Source: Condylostoma magnum
Lineage: Eukaryota > Ciliophora > Heterotrichea > Heterotrichida > Condylostomatidae
Direction: 5' to 3'
DNA length: 39,100 nucleotides
Assembly (NCBI GenBank): GCA_920105805.1
Contig: CAKKTI010000173.1
Coordinates: 1,245-40,344, forward strand
The position numbers were made by a program, and so were the translations under genes. Below are positions 23,271-33,097 of this stretch, in pieces (position 1 is the first letter of the stretch; each line of letters starts with the position of its first letter). Under the pieces are notes generated by a model that saw only the letters and a list, made by a program, of their open reading frames with translations, had not been told where the DNA came from and made no database searches.

Positions 23271-23885
23271 ATGAGGAAGTCTATTAAGATAAGGTCTGAT
23301 AGTAATGATAGCATGATTTACAATATTAAGCTAAATTAGCTGTATAACTTGAGCAATATGCACTAACACTTTGTATCAGATTAATTGGATTCTATTACTG
23401 ACTAATTAGAGATCTTATAGTCCCAAGTTGAAGAGCTTAATTTAAGAAGTGCATTATAATAAAGAGAAATTGACTAGTACCATTATAAATTAAAAGAATA
23501 GCTTTAAAATAATACTGATTTTTAAGATCTTTTATGCATAGATTAGAAATTACAGAATTTAAGTGTTTAAAGTGATTCTAGAGATTTTGAAAAAGAAGAA
23601 ATTGAATCCTTGTAATAACTTATATAGTAAAAGCGTGAATAGGACTCAGGAGCCAAATTATAGCATTTTATAAACAAAAATCCATTAAAATCCAAAATGT
23701 AAGAAATTTTCTCAGAACTAACCAATGATATAGAAACTGAAACTTAATTAAGACAGTAATCTATAAGAAACATCACAAAAAAGCTATAAATAATGCACAT
23801 ACAGTTATAAAAGAGTCTAAAAGGTACAAATCTTCAAGTTTTTAAACAAAAAGTCACAAAAATCCTTTAAAATGTGTAGAAGTAA
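23271..23885 (+). CDS. Coiled-coil protein
   Basis: About 204 residues starting MRKSIKIRSDSNDSMIYNIK. Heptad-like stretches rich in Leu, Gln and Glu cover most of the protein (DQLEILQSQVEELNLRSAL, EEIESLQQLIQQKREQ). No catalytic motif is seen. Three possible stops cluster at the end: TAG 23877-23879, TAA 23883-23885 and TAA 23913-23915. The convergent gene's stop at 23899 makes one of the first two likely. A structural or scaffolding role is a guess. Confidence 0.6.
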
Positions 23886-23898
23886 ATACAAAGCTTAC

Positions 23899-24330
23899 CT
23901 ACCTCAAAAACCTAATATTTTTAATAATTGGACCGTTTTTATCTCTAAGCCTTGGCCTGCTTAATCATTCCTCACTGAGATATTTGGTATATGAGGGCTA
24001 GCACTGATTATAAAATAATTATATAAGTCCTCTAGTAGCCTCTCTTTAGTCCTTTTATCATATTCTTGTTCTACCTCTATACTAATCTTATAAATAAATC
24101 ATTTATAAATTCACATTTTTCCCACAAGAAAGCTTTAATTCTTTTTCAATCTACAAATTGTCTCTAAATCGTTTTTTCCCTACATAATGATAATCCATTA
24201 CTTAAGATTTTATAATAGATCTAAGCTATCTATTCTATAAATTCAACTTTTGTATAGTCTTTTCAGCCTCAATCAATTTTTCCTGGTATTGTTTAATTTG
24301 CAGATCATAGATATGCCTATTTGTTTCCAT
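23899..24330 (-). CDS. Small coiled-coil protein of unknown function
   Basis: 143 residues: METNRHIYDLQIKQYQEKLI begins a coiled coil to about residue 45. A basic, Arg/Gln/Trp-containing second half follows (GRTRIWQKDQREATRGLIQ, SEEWLSRPRLRDKNG) with TGA-encoded Trp. It ends at TAG 23899-23901. The gene shares a 54-bp divergent promoter gap with the syntaxin gene and converges on the coiled-coil gene with about 13 bp between stops. Family not recognised. Confidence 0.6.
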
Positions 24331-24384
24331 TTCAAAAAATTTGTTATAGTGGGATGAATTTTTATAAACTAGGTATTAATAAAT

Positions 24385-25191
24385 ATGACAGACAAGACTC
24401 TTTAAGTTCTTAGTATAGCTCAATCAAAGCGAGGTTCCGTCACTAGTGCATATGGAGATCGATTTCACCTGAAATCTGACATCCCAACATCAGACTCTCA
24501 CTTCCTAAACGAAGCAACTAAAATGTACTACTCCCTAGTAAACAGTCAAAAGTAAGTGCAAACTCTTCAGAAAATGATAGGAGGAATTTCCCTATTCAAC
24601 AACTAAGGCTATAAAATCTAGTAATTATGTGACAGGATAGAAGATAGTATCAAACTTGCCTAATTGAAACTACAGGAAATGTAAAATGCATCTATGGATA
24701 ATCAATCCGGAGAAGCTATTAAACAAATTCTATAATCACGACTTTATACGCTAATGTAAAATTTCAAGCAAATTCTGCAGAAAAGGACAGAAGCTATGAA
24801 ATAGAATGAAATTAAAAGGAATTAATTATCAGTGTCCTCGACTATTGAGACATCTCAGTTTGAAATTCCTACTTTTATAGAGACTTAGTAGTCAATACAA
24901 TCATAGGATACTTCTTATTTGGAGTCAAGAGTTCTGGGGGCAGAGCATGTTGAGAAGTAGATGTCAGATTTAGCTAAAATGTTTGAATAAGTGTCTGTAA
25001 TGGTGTATGAGCAGCAGCAGATGGTTGAAAGGATCGATTAGAATACTGATGATGCTTTAATGAATTTAGAACAAGGCAAATTAGAGGTCGGGAAGTATTA
25101 TGAAAGTGTTTCAAGTAATAGGAATTTGACAGTGAAAGTGTTCTTGATTTTTGTCATATTTTTTGCTTTCTATGTAGTATTTTTACTTTAG
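24385..25191 (+). CDS. Syntaxin-5/Sed5-like Qa-SNARE
   Basis: 268 residues. Helices of an Habc-type N-terminal domain cover about 45-165. The SNARE motif (about 180-240) includes MFEQVSVMVYEQQQMVERID with the central zero-layer Gln, followed by DQNTDDALMNLEQGKLE. A C-terminal tail anchor closes the protein (VFLIFVIFFAFYVVFLL). It ends at TAG immediately after the anchor, as expected for a tail-anchored SNARE, while several TAG and TAA encode Gln inside. Qa-SNAREs of this type mediate ER-Golgi fusion. The short N-terminal region (TLQVLSIAQSKR) is comparable to the Sly1-binding end of Sed5. Confidence 0.87.
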
Positions 25192-25728
25192 ATAATTTTA
25201 TACTTTTATATAGAAAGGTTGATATGGAATTTGTATGTTTTAATTTGGGTTAATAATTGATTTTCTTGAACTTACTGGAGAGAGGGAGAGTAATCTCTTG
25301 TTTGAAATGCTTGGTAATACCAAATTTTAGTTTCTATGGGTGGTTAAATGTCTTTAGCTCTTAACTTAATTTCTTCGCTTAGTATTAAATTGACTTTAGT
25401 TTTGCTATAAGGGCATTATTGCTCTGTTAATATTTTGTTATTAGTCTATTTTGCGGGACTTAGTTGAATGGTTTTTGTAATGCCTGATTCTTTCTATTCT
25501 AGGTAATTAAAGAGACATTATGTTCTTATAAAATATTATAGCCATTTTTCTTTAAACTAGTATTGAAAATAGCTAGATTATTCTACATATATATTAAGTA
25601 CTATTAACGCTTGATTATATCAGAATTCAGTATTAAAATACCTTTAATTAAACTGCTTAGCAAATATAATGCATTTGAACTAGGTTAGCTATAATTTGTC
25701 TATAGAATATTAATAAACAAATAACGTA
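25192..25728. other. Intergenic region between two convergent genes
   Basis: About 540 bp of AT-rich DNA, unusually long for a convergent gap in this window. No frame with protein-like composition, no tRNA-like structure and no repeat was found. Confidence 0.5.
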
Positions 25729-27198
25729 CTAAAGTCTCCACAAAGCTACTTTAAACTCTCCCCTTTCACCTCCACCGGTACCCTCTCCAGCAACAACGAA
25801 CCTCGAACTGCTTGATATCGCCACCTGCCATACATAATTATCAAGTTAAGAAATTTGCATATTACAATATTAGTTTTACAAGTTCCATAGCTTAACAGTT
25901 TTATCAAAACCTCCAGATACAACAAATAAATCATCGCTTGATATTTTGACTGAGCAAATTTCATTTGAATGATATCCTATTATATTACCCTCATGATTTA
26001 AATTTCACATGTAGATTAGCCTATCACTACCTCCAGATACTACAAATTGTTCACTATTTGATATCGCTACCGAATTTACAGAAGCCTAATGGCGTCCTAT
26101 TTCTCTATTCATAGATGGATCCCATAAATCCCACAATTGAATGGTTTTATCATTGCTACAGGATACAATGAATGTTTCACTGTTTGATATTGCTACTGAT
26201 AGCACCCACCCTTAATGAATTTTCATACATCGGGGCATTGATTGTTATTATAAGTTATAAACCCTGACCATAGTATCGCAGCTCCCGGATACTAAAAATC
26301 TGTTACTGCTTGATAAGGCTATTGATAATACTCCGTTGCTATGTCTCCATATTTATCTATTTTATGTTGGGTCTTATAAATTTCATAGTTTTATTGATCA
26401 ATCTTTACTAGAGGATACTGCAAATTCACCGTTTTTAGAAATATCGACTGACCATATATTATCATCGTGATTTCCTATAACCCTACTTTATTCCGGGTGT
26501 TCTAAATTTCATAGATGAACACTTCTATCCCTGCTTCCAGACACTATATATTTCTCATCATTTGATATAGCTACTGCTCTGACTCTTTCATTATGTAATC
26601 CAACTATTTCTAAAGGTAGAGGTTACAGAGTGCTCTTAATCATTGTAATCTGCAGTTTTTGTTAGGTTTCTAATCTTTATATATACTCCAAAGCCTTTTA
26701 AACTTCTTCTTAAGGTTTTTTTTTAGAGGCCGCTTTAATTCACTCATTAGTTTTTTTTGTTAGCTCTGTAGAATTATTTGAATAAAATCAGATTAACAAT
26801 AAAATCTTTCCAAAACTGTTAGGCATTTTCTGACCCTAGTTAAAGAATTATATAACAACTTTTACTTATTAAGGAATTACAATTAATTCATTAAGAAAAC
26901 CTAGATACTCAGAACTTAACTTATTTTACCGAATAAAACTCCAAACTCATTAATTTACTTAGCTTTAATCCTCAATTGTGCAAAGATTTTTAATTTGTAA
27001 GGCCTTTTATAGCTTATTAATAGGTTTATTACGTTAGATCTCATTTGCAAATTCAGCAAAGTCACTGTATTTAATGGGAAAAACTTTTAGCTACTATTTA
27101 AGTTCCTCAATTTACTCGCTATCTATCTGAAATTCTTCGCAAATATTATAAAAGTACTTTCCTTATATCACCCTTCTAGCAATTGACTCTATATCCAT
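25729..27198 (-). CDS. WD40 beta-propeller protein (seven repeats)
   Basis: 489 residues without intron. The first 200 are helical (MDIESIARRVIQGKYFYNIC, later a short coiled coil ending RLETQQKLQI). Seven WD40 repeats follow from about residue 215: each has the pattern VAIS...FIVSGS-D-TI-LWNL. Several repeat Trp codons are TGA (HLWNL, KLWNL, MWNL), the others TGG, which confirms UGA as Trp. The protein ends just after the last blade (VALWRL) at TAG 25729-25731. WD40 propellers are interaction platforms; the partner cannot be told. The N-terminal helix-rich part might be a CTLH/LisH-like dimerisation region but no clear signature is seen. Confidence 0.85.
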
Positions 27199-27434
27199 TT
27201 TATTAAAAATCTATATTTTTAGTAAATATAGATTTTATAAGTTGATTTTGATTTGATATGTTAAGTCAACATAGTTTAAATAGGAAAATACATAATCTAT
27301 GCATTCTTTTCACTTTCCATATATCACATATTTTAATCTATTTATTGTAAGCACTATCATTTATATACACAGAAGTATCAAAAAGTCTTATAATAAAATC
27401 TATTTATGTATCCCATTTAAATTGTTATATTATA
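27199..27434. other. Intergenic region upstream of the WD40 gene
   Basis: Sequence between two minus-strand genes. It contains the hairpin at 27206-27236 close to the WD40 start codon and is otherwise AT-rich without recognised content. Confidence 0.5.
27206..27236. repeat. Perfect 13-bp inverted repeat (hairpin)
   Basis: Arms 27206-27218 (aaaatctatattt) and 27224-27236 (aaatatagatttt) are exact reverse complements around a 5-nt loop. The hairpin lies 7 bp upstream of the WD40 gene's ATG, in its presumed 5' leader or promoter. Confidence 0.7.
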
Positions 27435-28427
27435 TTAAGCTAATAAGTTTTGACCTTCAAATCGACTATCAGGCTTTGCAAAAGTAAGCAATTTGGCTCT
27501 ATTACTCCTTCCTACATTCATAGTGATTTCGATTTAATCAACTACAGTCTATAAATTGAACCTAAAAGATCTCATTGTATCACTATAGCTTTGACTGAAA
27601 GGCTAATCTAAGTTTTCCAAAAGTTTCTTTAAATTTTAGTATATTTTTCCTAGTCCTTCATTGCTTGTTTGATGAGACTTCTACTTTTTAAGACATTGAT
27701 ATTTCTATACTAAATTCTCGTACTTTTCCTTCATCTTATTAGCTATTTATATGACTTACTATTATAATTCTTATTGTTTATTATCATGAAGTATTTACAT
27801 CCTATGAATTTGTTATTTCATGTTACTTAAGTTCAATCCTTCCTATTAGCTATTTTATTAGTTTAAAGCTTCTCTTAACTTTTCTTCTAACTTTTAATAC
27901 CGCATCTAATGATGAAGTTCTTGAATAGATAAAGCTTCATCAAAGACAAATGCATTCTAATCTTTTATATACCTATTCTCAGCTCTCAAAACTCTTAATT
28001 CATCTTACAATTCTTGTATTTCAGTACTGTCAATATTAGATGTTCTTTTAGGCAAAGGAGGTTTTTGATTACTCTTTAGTTTGATTTTAAATACAGTTTA
28101 ATATATACTCGGGTACTTTTACTTAAACTCCCTATCACTCTCATTATTATTTTTGAATAATTTTTTTATATAAGCTGATATTTAGGAGTCAACTGCTTCT
28201 ATATCATGGCCAGAGTAGCAAAAATCGTTGGAGAATACAGAATCATCAGTTAAATTTTCAACCATGCTATTTACTTGTGTCTGCAACTCTTAAATACTGC
28301 TCTCGTTAGCCATAATATTAGGCGATTTCTCCATAAATAAGGAAGTTGTTTTGCTTTAAAACGTCTTTGTCTAACTTATACTAGAATAATTTTCCTTGTA
28401 GATTTGAGCGCTTTGGTTTTACTCCAT
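27435..28427 (-). CDS. Coiled-coil protein
   Basis: 330 residues. A disordered N-terminus (MEQNQSAQIYKENYSSISQT) is followed by a Leu-Gln helix and an acidic stretch with a Cys-Tyr-Ser-Gly-His segment. A long coiled coil then runs from about 140 to 285 (EIQELQDELRVLRAENRYIK). The C-terminus ends AKPDSRFEGQNLLA before TAA 27435-27437. The ATG is only 10 bp from the ATG of the divergent SHIPPO gene; an internal Met at about residue 33 (MEKSPNIMANESS) could be the real start and would leave a normal promoter gap. Function unknown. Confidence 0.65.
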
Positions 28428-28437
28428 TTTTAAAATA

Positions 28438-29259
28438 ATGATTAAGAAACGATTGAAGGCCAGAGATATTACTAGGGAAAATTATAAATAAGTGTATCCT
28501 TTGATATAGTCACAAATATTAGAGTCTTAATCAAACTAAACTTCATTTGGTAGACTAAATTTCAGCAGATCTTCACCACAAGTGGCTTTTGGCAGGGGAG
28601 ATAAGTAAAAATAAGAAAAGCTGTACTATAAAGATGATTAAATAACTACAAAAGGAAAACACTCTCCAGGTGCAGTTTATAATCAGTAGAATATTTTCAA
28701 GTAAGATCCAAGTTTCTCATTATCTCGAAATCCCAGAGGATTTCATACTAAAATACAGCAATATGACTATTTTAATATAGACGATTAGGTATCAGACCCT
28801 ATTAAATCTTTTAAATTTGCAAGAAAGACTTAAAGCACTCATTCATTTGGAACTTCTCCTCGGTTTGCTATGCAAACAGAGTAATCAATACCAGGCCCTT
28901 AATATACACCCGAAATTCCTCATAAAAAGCCTCCTGAGTACACATTTCAATTTAAAAGACGAAGTATATTTAATCCTCCAACCCAAGGCCCGGGCCCAGG
29001 CACTTACTCACCTCCATCCTCCTTCACATCTAAAGGCTGCTCTTTCCCGAAAGTATAGCCCTTGAAAGCGCCTTAAAACTATAGAAACGATACCTACGAC
29101 ACTAAATCCCGACTGGGACTCTAATCACTGGGTAAAAACTACAACAGTCCTATGTATACGTTTCCAAAATCAACTCCCCAACAACAAATAGCCACTAACC
29201 TTTACTTTATGTCAAAGCACCAAACACCAATGATTAACCCAAATAAACCAATTAATTAA
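28438..29259 (+). CDS. SHIPPO (STPGP) repeat protein, ODF3/CIMAP-like
   Basis: 273 residues, basic and rich in Pro, Ser, Gln and aromatic residues. SHIPPO-type motifs appear in the middle: SIPGPQYTPEIP, then QGPGPGTYSPPSSFTSKG, each spaced by basic aromatic stretches (YTFQFKRR). Further degenerate units lie on both sides (SPGAVYN, NSPMYTFPKS). This family coats axonemal or cortical microtubules in ciliated cells, consistent with a ciliate. It ends at TAA 29257-29259, five bases before the convergent gene's TGA. A second frame inside 28817-29065 is a shadow. Confidence 0.78.
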
Positions 29260-29264
29260 TACAC

Positions 29265-29630
29265 TCAAAAAATTCCACAACAATTTGACTTCACTTTTCT
29301 TTTATATTCCTCTCTTATTACCATATCAGTGCCATAAAAAGACGGTAAATCATCTTGACTATACACCGCAGGTAAAGGCCGTTGTTCATTTTCACTGTCA
29401 TAGTCTGAGAATCCCCCAGTGCTCACTGAAGATATGTCATGATTTCTCTAATTATGCGCATCTATAGTAATTGATCTTCTAGGAGGAGCTCTTCCGGTGT
29501 TAAAGTAAAACGGAGTTCTTGTGGATGCTCTATATCTAGGTAATTGCTGAGTTCTATTTAACATATTTCGCTACTCTTCTTATTTTCGTCGATTGTTTTC
29601 TAAAACCTGAAAAACTATTGCACCGTGCAT
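29265..29630 (-). CDS. Small Arg/Gln-rich protein of unknown function
   Basis: 121 residues: MHGAIVFQVLENNRRKQEEQ, then RTQQLPRYRASTRTPFYFN, a GRAPPRRS segment, an acidic Ser-rich part (STGGFSDYDSENEQ) and a basic end. The TGA at 29265-29267 is taken as stop because it leaves five bases to the convergent SHIPPO gene. If that TGA were Trp, the frame would add a hydrophobic segment and overlap the neighbour by 58 bp. Family not recognised. Confidence 0.5.
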
Positions 29631-29647
29631 TATAAAATGGTCTTAAA

Positions 29648-30204
29648 CTAAATTATTAAGTTTTCTTGTCAAATAGCAGTTTCTCCTCGGGAAATTGCTT
29701 ACCTACTTTTGCTTGTTTTGCGTACGTTTCTGGGTTAAGAAAGACATTGTTTTGTTATCTGTTGTCCATAAAAGGCTCTCTTGGAGGGTCTTATCCTGGC
29801 TGTATTATTCTGTTCTTTTTCTCTATATCTCATGTATAGAATCTGAATTGAAGCATTTTTGTATGTATTCCTTAAGCGTTTACCCCTGTGAAAATTTTTG
29901 GAAAGGGGGGATACTCACCTGATTCCAGTTTTTCTATTACAAGTTGGACTATATTTTAGCATAGACGAATATCACTTAAATCATGAAGCTGGTTTGATTG
30001 TTTGAAGTGAAATTATCACTCTTTTATAGCGTGTTGTTATTGGCTTAGTCTCGAACACTTTTGTTTTATTAGTTTTATAAGCTTGCGGTACTGTAATAGG
30101 TTTTAGTTGTATTCTAGCTGAAGTTATTGCTTTTTGTATGTTTTGGAGAATTGTTTGAAGTAGTCTAGAAATCCTTTGTATCCGTGGAATTTTAGTATAG
30201 ACAT
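29648..30204 (-). CDS. Probable basic protein, start unresolved
   Basis: All three minus-strand frames are largely open here, since stops are sense codons. The frame ending at TAG 29648-29650 is preferred: its third codon positions are AT-rich like those of sure genes and it has few Gln. It reads a basic Ile/Thr/Arg-rich protein (SARIQLKPITVPQAY, PASWFKWYSS with two TGA as Trp, RGETAIWQENLII at the end). An ATG at 30204 lies in a different frame; the first ATG in this frame is about residue 80 of the open stretch, so an upstream exon or a shorter protein is possible. It is 17 bp from the next gene's start. Confidence 0.35.
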
Positions 30205-30212
30205 TAAATTAT

Positions 30213-31130
30213 TTATAAACTAACTTTCCTTGACAGTTTCTCAGCTCTTAGTTTTAGCTCTTCTTCCCACTATGTAAGTCTAGCTTCTTCTTTTTATTTA
30301 TAGTCAGTAAATTACTCCCAGGGTGACTCTCCAGTAGTTTTCAGTTTTTTAAACTTTTCTAGTACTTGCTCTCATCCCTGTATATGATTATATGTCTTCT
30401 AATTTATTATATTTCAAGTTTTATTGAAAATCTGGTTAATAAATCCAGTACAAATCTCGTAGTCCAGTTCTTTCTCTAATTGTATATTAGACTTAGTAAT
30501 TTCTTGATTCAAATCTTGCAGTTTTTAAACTTTCTATTACAGTTTTTTATTTTCCTCCAGTATAACTTTTTTTGAAGTGTTTAAACTGTTCTTACTTTCC
30601 TTTTTGCTCAATTAACTTTACTAATACTTCTTTTTTTAGTTATTACCTGGTGTCACTGATACAAATTTTAGCTCGTTATTCTAGTTAAACATAGTTTTAC
30701 TTCTAACTCTTTATTGTTTATTAGTAGCGTATTAATCCTTAATTATTTGTCTTTTTGCTTTAGAGTAACATTTTCCTTTGCTTTTTGTTTGTTTTCCTCC
30801 TTCAAGCTGTTTTATTAGTAATTATATTTCATCTTTTGAATTTTCGGTTATTTAAAAGTTTTGATTAGGCGTCAAGCTTCGTTGGTGGTCAGGTGATTTG
30901 TGCTTGATAATTTCTAATTATTAATTAAGAGTTTCTAATGAGTTTTTCAAATCAAAGGACTCTTATTCAGTTGATTACGTTTATTACTACTTCTATTAAG
31001 CTTGGGATGGCTTCCTAGTGCTGTAACGATTGATAAAAGCAGTTAATCTATCTCTGTGTGATTGGCTTACTTTGATAGTTTTATATTAACCGTAAGCTCT
31101 ATTGTTACTAGTTCTTAAAAGCTCTTACAT
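30213..31130 (-). CDS. Coiled-coil protein with Trp-rich C-terminal helix
   Basis: 305 residues starting ATG TAA (Met-Gln-Glu). The first 170 residues are Ser/Asn/Gln/Lys-rich and probably disordered (RYSTRKPSQAQQKQ). A coiled coil begins at about 175 (VILEENKKLQQKVQKLQDLN). The C-terminal part contains several Trp (TWNIINQKTYNHIQGWEQVL, ESPWEQFTDYKQKEEARL, TQWEEELKLRAEKL), some encoded by TGA, and ends KVSL at TAA 30213-30215. The start is 79 bp downstream of the RING gene's stop. A basal-body or cytoskeletal scaffold would fit the layout, but no family is recognised. Confidence 0.65.
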
Positions 31131-31209
31131 TTTTATTATGAAATTTAACTATTTTTGCAGATTTGATACTAATAGAAACATTTTGATTTAATTTAGTAGT
31201 TTACTATAT

Positions 31210-31788
31210 TTAATTTCTTAGTCGAACTCTTTTCAACTTTACTTGACACTTTGGACATTTAGTGTTAAAATATATATACTAATGAATACATCTGTTGTGA
31301 AAATAATGACCACAGGATAGTTTTGAGTTTTTCTAGAATGTTTGTATTTTTTATTTACAAATAAAGCAAACTGTATTTTTGAATCTCCAATAGGAGGATT
31401 TGTAATATAATCTAGGATAAACATTTATAACAGTGTCGAGTGTCTATACCTAAGTTTATTACCCAGAAATACTATGAGCATAAGTGTGATCCTCTATTTC
31501 ATTTTACTTGACTATAGCGTTGCATTGACTGCATTATATATACACACTATCATTTTAAAAGTCTTCAATACTGTCTTACATGTTCTATTAATATCATATA
31601 TTATGCTCTGAAATTTTCTAAGTGATTACAGGGCAAACTCCTTAATGATACTTTTGCTATAAACTATCAAAAATCTCATAACAAAAAGGACAGCTTCTCT
31701 AATGCTGTGAACATTAATGCAAATTCTGTGGTATTATAATGTTATTACTATATAAAGCATACCAAATTCTACAATTTTAAGTTAACAT
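31210..31788 (-). CDS. RING-H2 zinc-finger protein, probable E3 ubiquitin ligase
   Basis: 192 residues. The C-terminal RING has all eight ligands: CFIC, then CGHYFHNRC and CPKC, with spacing C-x2-C-x13-C-x1-H-x3-H-x2-C-x10-C-x2-C. Upstream is a C2H2-type unit (CSQCNAIVKQNEIEDHTYAH), a pattern seen with RING fingers of the RNF114 kind, and near the N-terminus SCPFC...GVCP, possibly another zinc-binding unit. RING proteins recruit E2-ubiquitin and confer substrate choice. The start is uncertain: ATG 31788 is in frame, but ATG 31819 (MTDDYF) followed by a spliced 28- or 31-nt GT-AG segment is equally possible. It ends at TAA 31210-31212. Confidence 0.72.
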
Positions 31789-31825
31789 TTTATTACAACT
31801 AAAAGTAATCGTCTGTCATGTTATA

Positions 31826-32642
31826 TTAGCTTATACTTGGCACTTATGTTCTTGTTGAGTCTTCTAGTATTTTTAACCTGCCATTGATTAAAATCAACTT
31901 GGCATTGTTCTACTCAATATAAGATGATAGTCTAGAGTCAATCTTTTAAATCTGATTACTCAAGGTTTGCATCTTTTCCATTACAATCGTCATTTAGTCT
32001 TTCTATTATACCTTTTCTTCCTATATCTCCGCACAAAAAGGCCTTATTTCCTCCTTTTATTACACTACTTATTCATTTTAGCCTTCAAATCTGTAGTCTT
32101 TAAGCAAATTCGCACAATCTTGAATAATTTCCTGTGGGTCTTAGTACAGCTCTACTACTGGAGGTTTAGGCAAAGGCCTAGGAGGAGTTTATTATCTTAC
32201 TTCAGTTTCCTAAAATTCAGTAAAGTTTTTCCTTCTCTCCTCAGCTTGCTGTAACCTTAACAGCTCAATATGCTTTTCTTTAACTATTTTTATTATATCC
32301 AAGCACATAAGAATCTTTCTTTCTGCGAATCCCATGCTTAAAAACTGTCCTACTGTTAAAACCGGCCTATAATTTCATTATCTGAGAAGCTTGTAGGTTA
32401 TTTCTAGAAACGTGTAATCTGTGTTCATTAGAAGGTCAAAGCCTTGGTTAGTTATAAATTCTGCTACGAGTTTTGAGTAGCTGATTAGAACAAAATGAAG
32501 AATTGGAAGAGTGGCGGCTGGATGGCCTTCTTGTAAGCTGTGTAAAAGTTTACGCTTTTTAATCTACTTAGTGGGGGTATTTAATTGATCGGAGGTCCTA
32601 TTTTAGCTTTTCTCGGTTGTTGTGTAGATTTCCCACTGACAT
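31826..32642 (-). CDS. CEP44: CEP44 homologue (centrosomal protein of 44 kDa)
   Basis: Two exons (32554-32642 and 31826-32537), 266 residues. The CEP44 domain fills residues 4-125: NLHNNREKLKQDLRSIKYP, then across the exon junction VDQKALQEGHPAATLPIL, SYSKLVAEFI, and LLRQWNYRPVLTVGQFLSMG with the typical GFAERK. A Pro-rich linker and a coiled coil follow. In animals CEP44 sits in the centriole lumen, binds microtubules and supports centriole-to-centrosome conversion; here a basal-body role is expected. The Trp of RQWNYRP is TGA. The stop is TAA 31826-31828; another TAA five codons earlier is also possible. Confidence 0.85.
32538..32553 (-). other. 16-nt intron in CEP44
   Basis: On the gene strand the segment is gtaaacttttacacag. 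Removing it joins two frames and restores the conserved CEP44 stretch across the junction (KYPHQVDQ-KALQEGHPAA). GT-AG ends, length 16, not a multiple of three, so retention would shift the frame. Confidence 0.8.
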
Positions 32643-33097
32643 TTGAAATTATTATATGTAATAAAGATGTGTTTAGATAGTGAAAGTAATTTAGAGTTAA
32701 ATATAGAGAATCGTTGATAGGGTTTGTATAATGTTTATGTTTTGAGTGAAGATTCTATATTAATAGTTTAAGTAATTATAGCTTTAAATATTTGTATTAT
32801 CAATGTTATTGTAGATAGCTATATAAAATTAACTGCAAAAACTCTTGCTATTGACTTAATGACAATAAGTTAAAAATACAAAGTAATTACTTTCTATGTA
32901 TTAATTTCACCTTTTTACTATACTGGCTCTCTTCTTATAATTTTCTATTTGTTCACTTCGATTATTTGAGTAGGCTTCCTATGTTTACCATTATATTCTT
33001 ATTAGCCAATGGAAATTACAGTGCAAACTTTGATATTAACTTAAAATAATAACTGTCCCCTCTATTTTAAATTACAGTTATTATTAAAAATACATTA
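32643..33097. other. Intergenic region with a 3' hairpin
   Basis: About 455 bp between two minus-strand genes. No gene is seen. The inverted repeat at 33045-33085 lies just past the stop of the large Cys-rich gene; the rest is AT-rich. Confidence 0.5.
33045..33085 (-). terminator. 12-bp inverted repeat downstream of the large Cys-rich gene
   Basis: Arms 33045-33056 (aataataactgt) and 33074-33085 (acagttattatt) are perfect reverse complements with a 17-nt loop. The element starts 9 bp after the TAA of the tandem TAG TAA stop. It could be a 3'-end processing or stabilising hairpin; this is inferred from position only. Confidence 0.4.

Noticed and set aside
28817-29065. 82-residue plus-strand frame
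   Set aside because: It lies inside the SHIPPO gene in a different frame; the SHIPPO frame has the repeat motifs.
29202-29264. C-terminal hydrophobic extension of the 29265-29630 gene (IFWVYQLIGLFGLIIGVW)
   Set aside because: It looks like a membrane anchor if TGA 29265 is Trp, but it would be antisense to the last codons of the SHIPPO gene; the five-base gap fits the pattern of other convergent pairs better.
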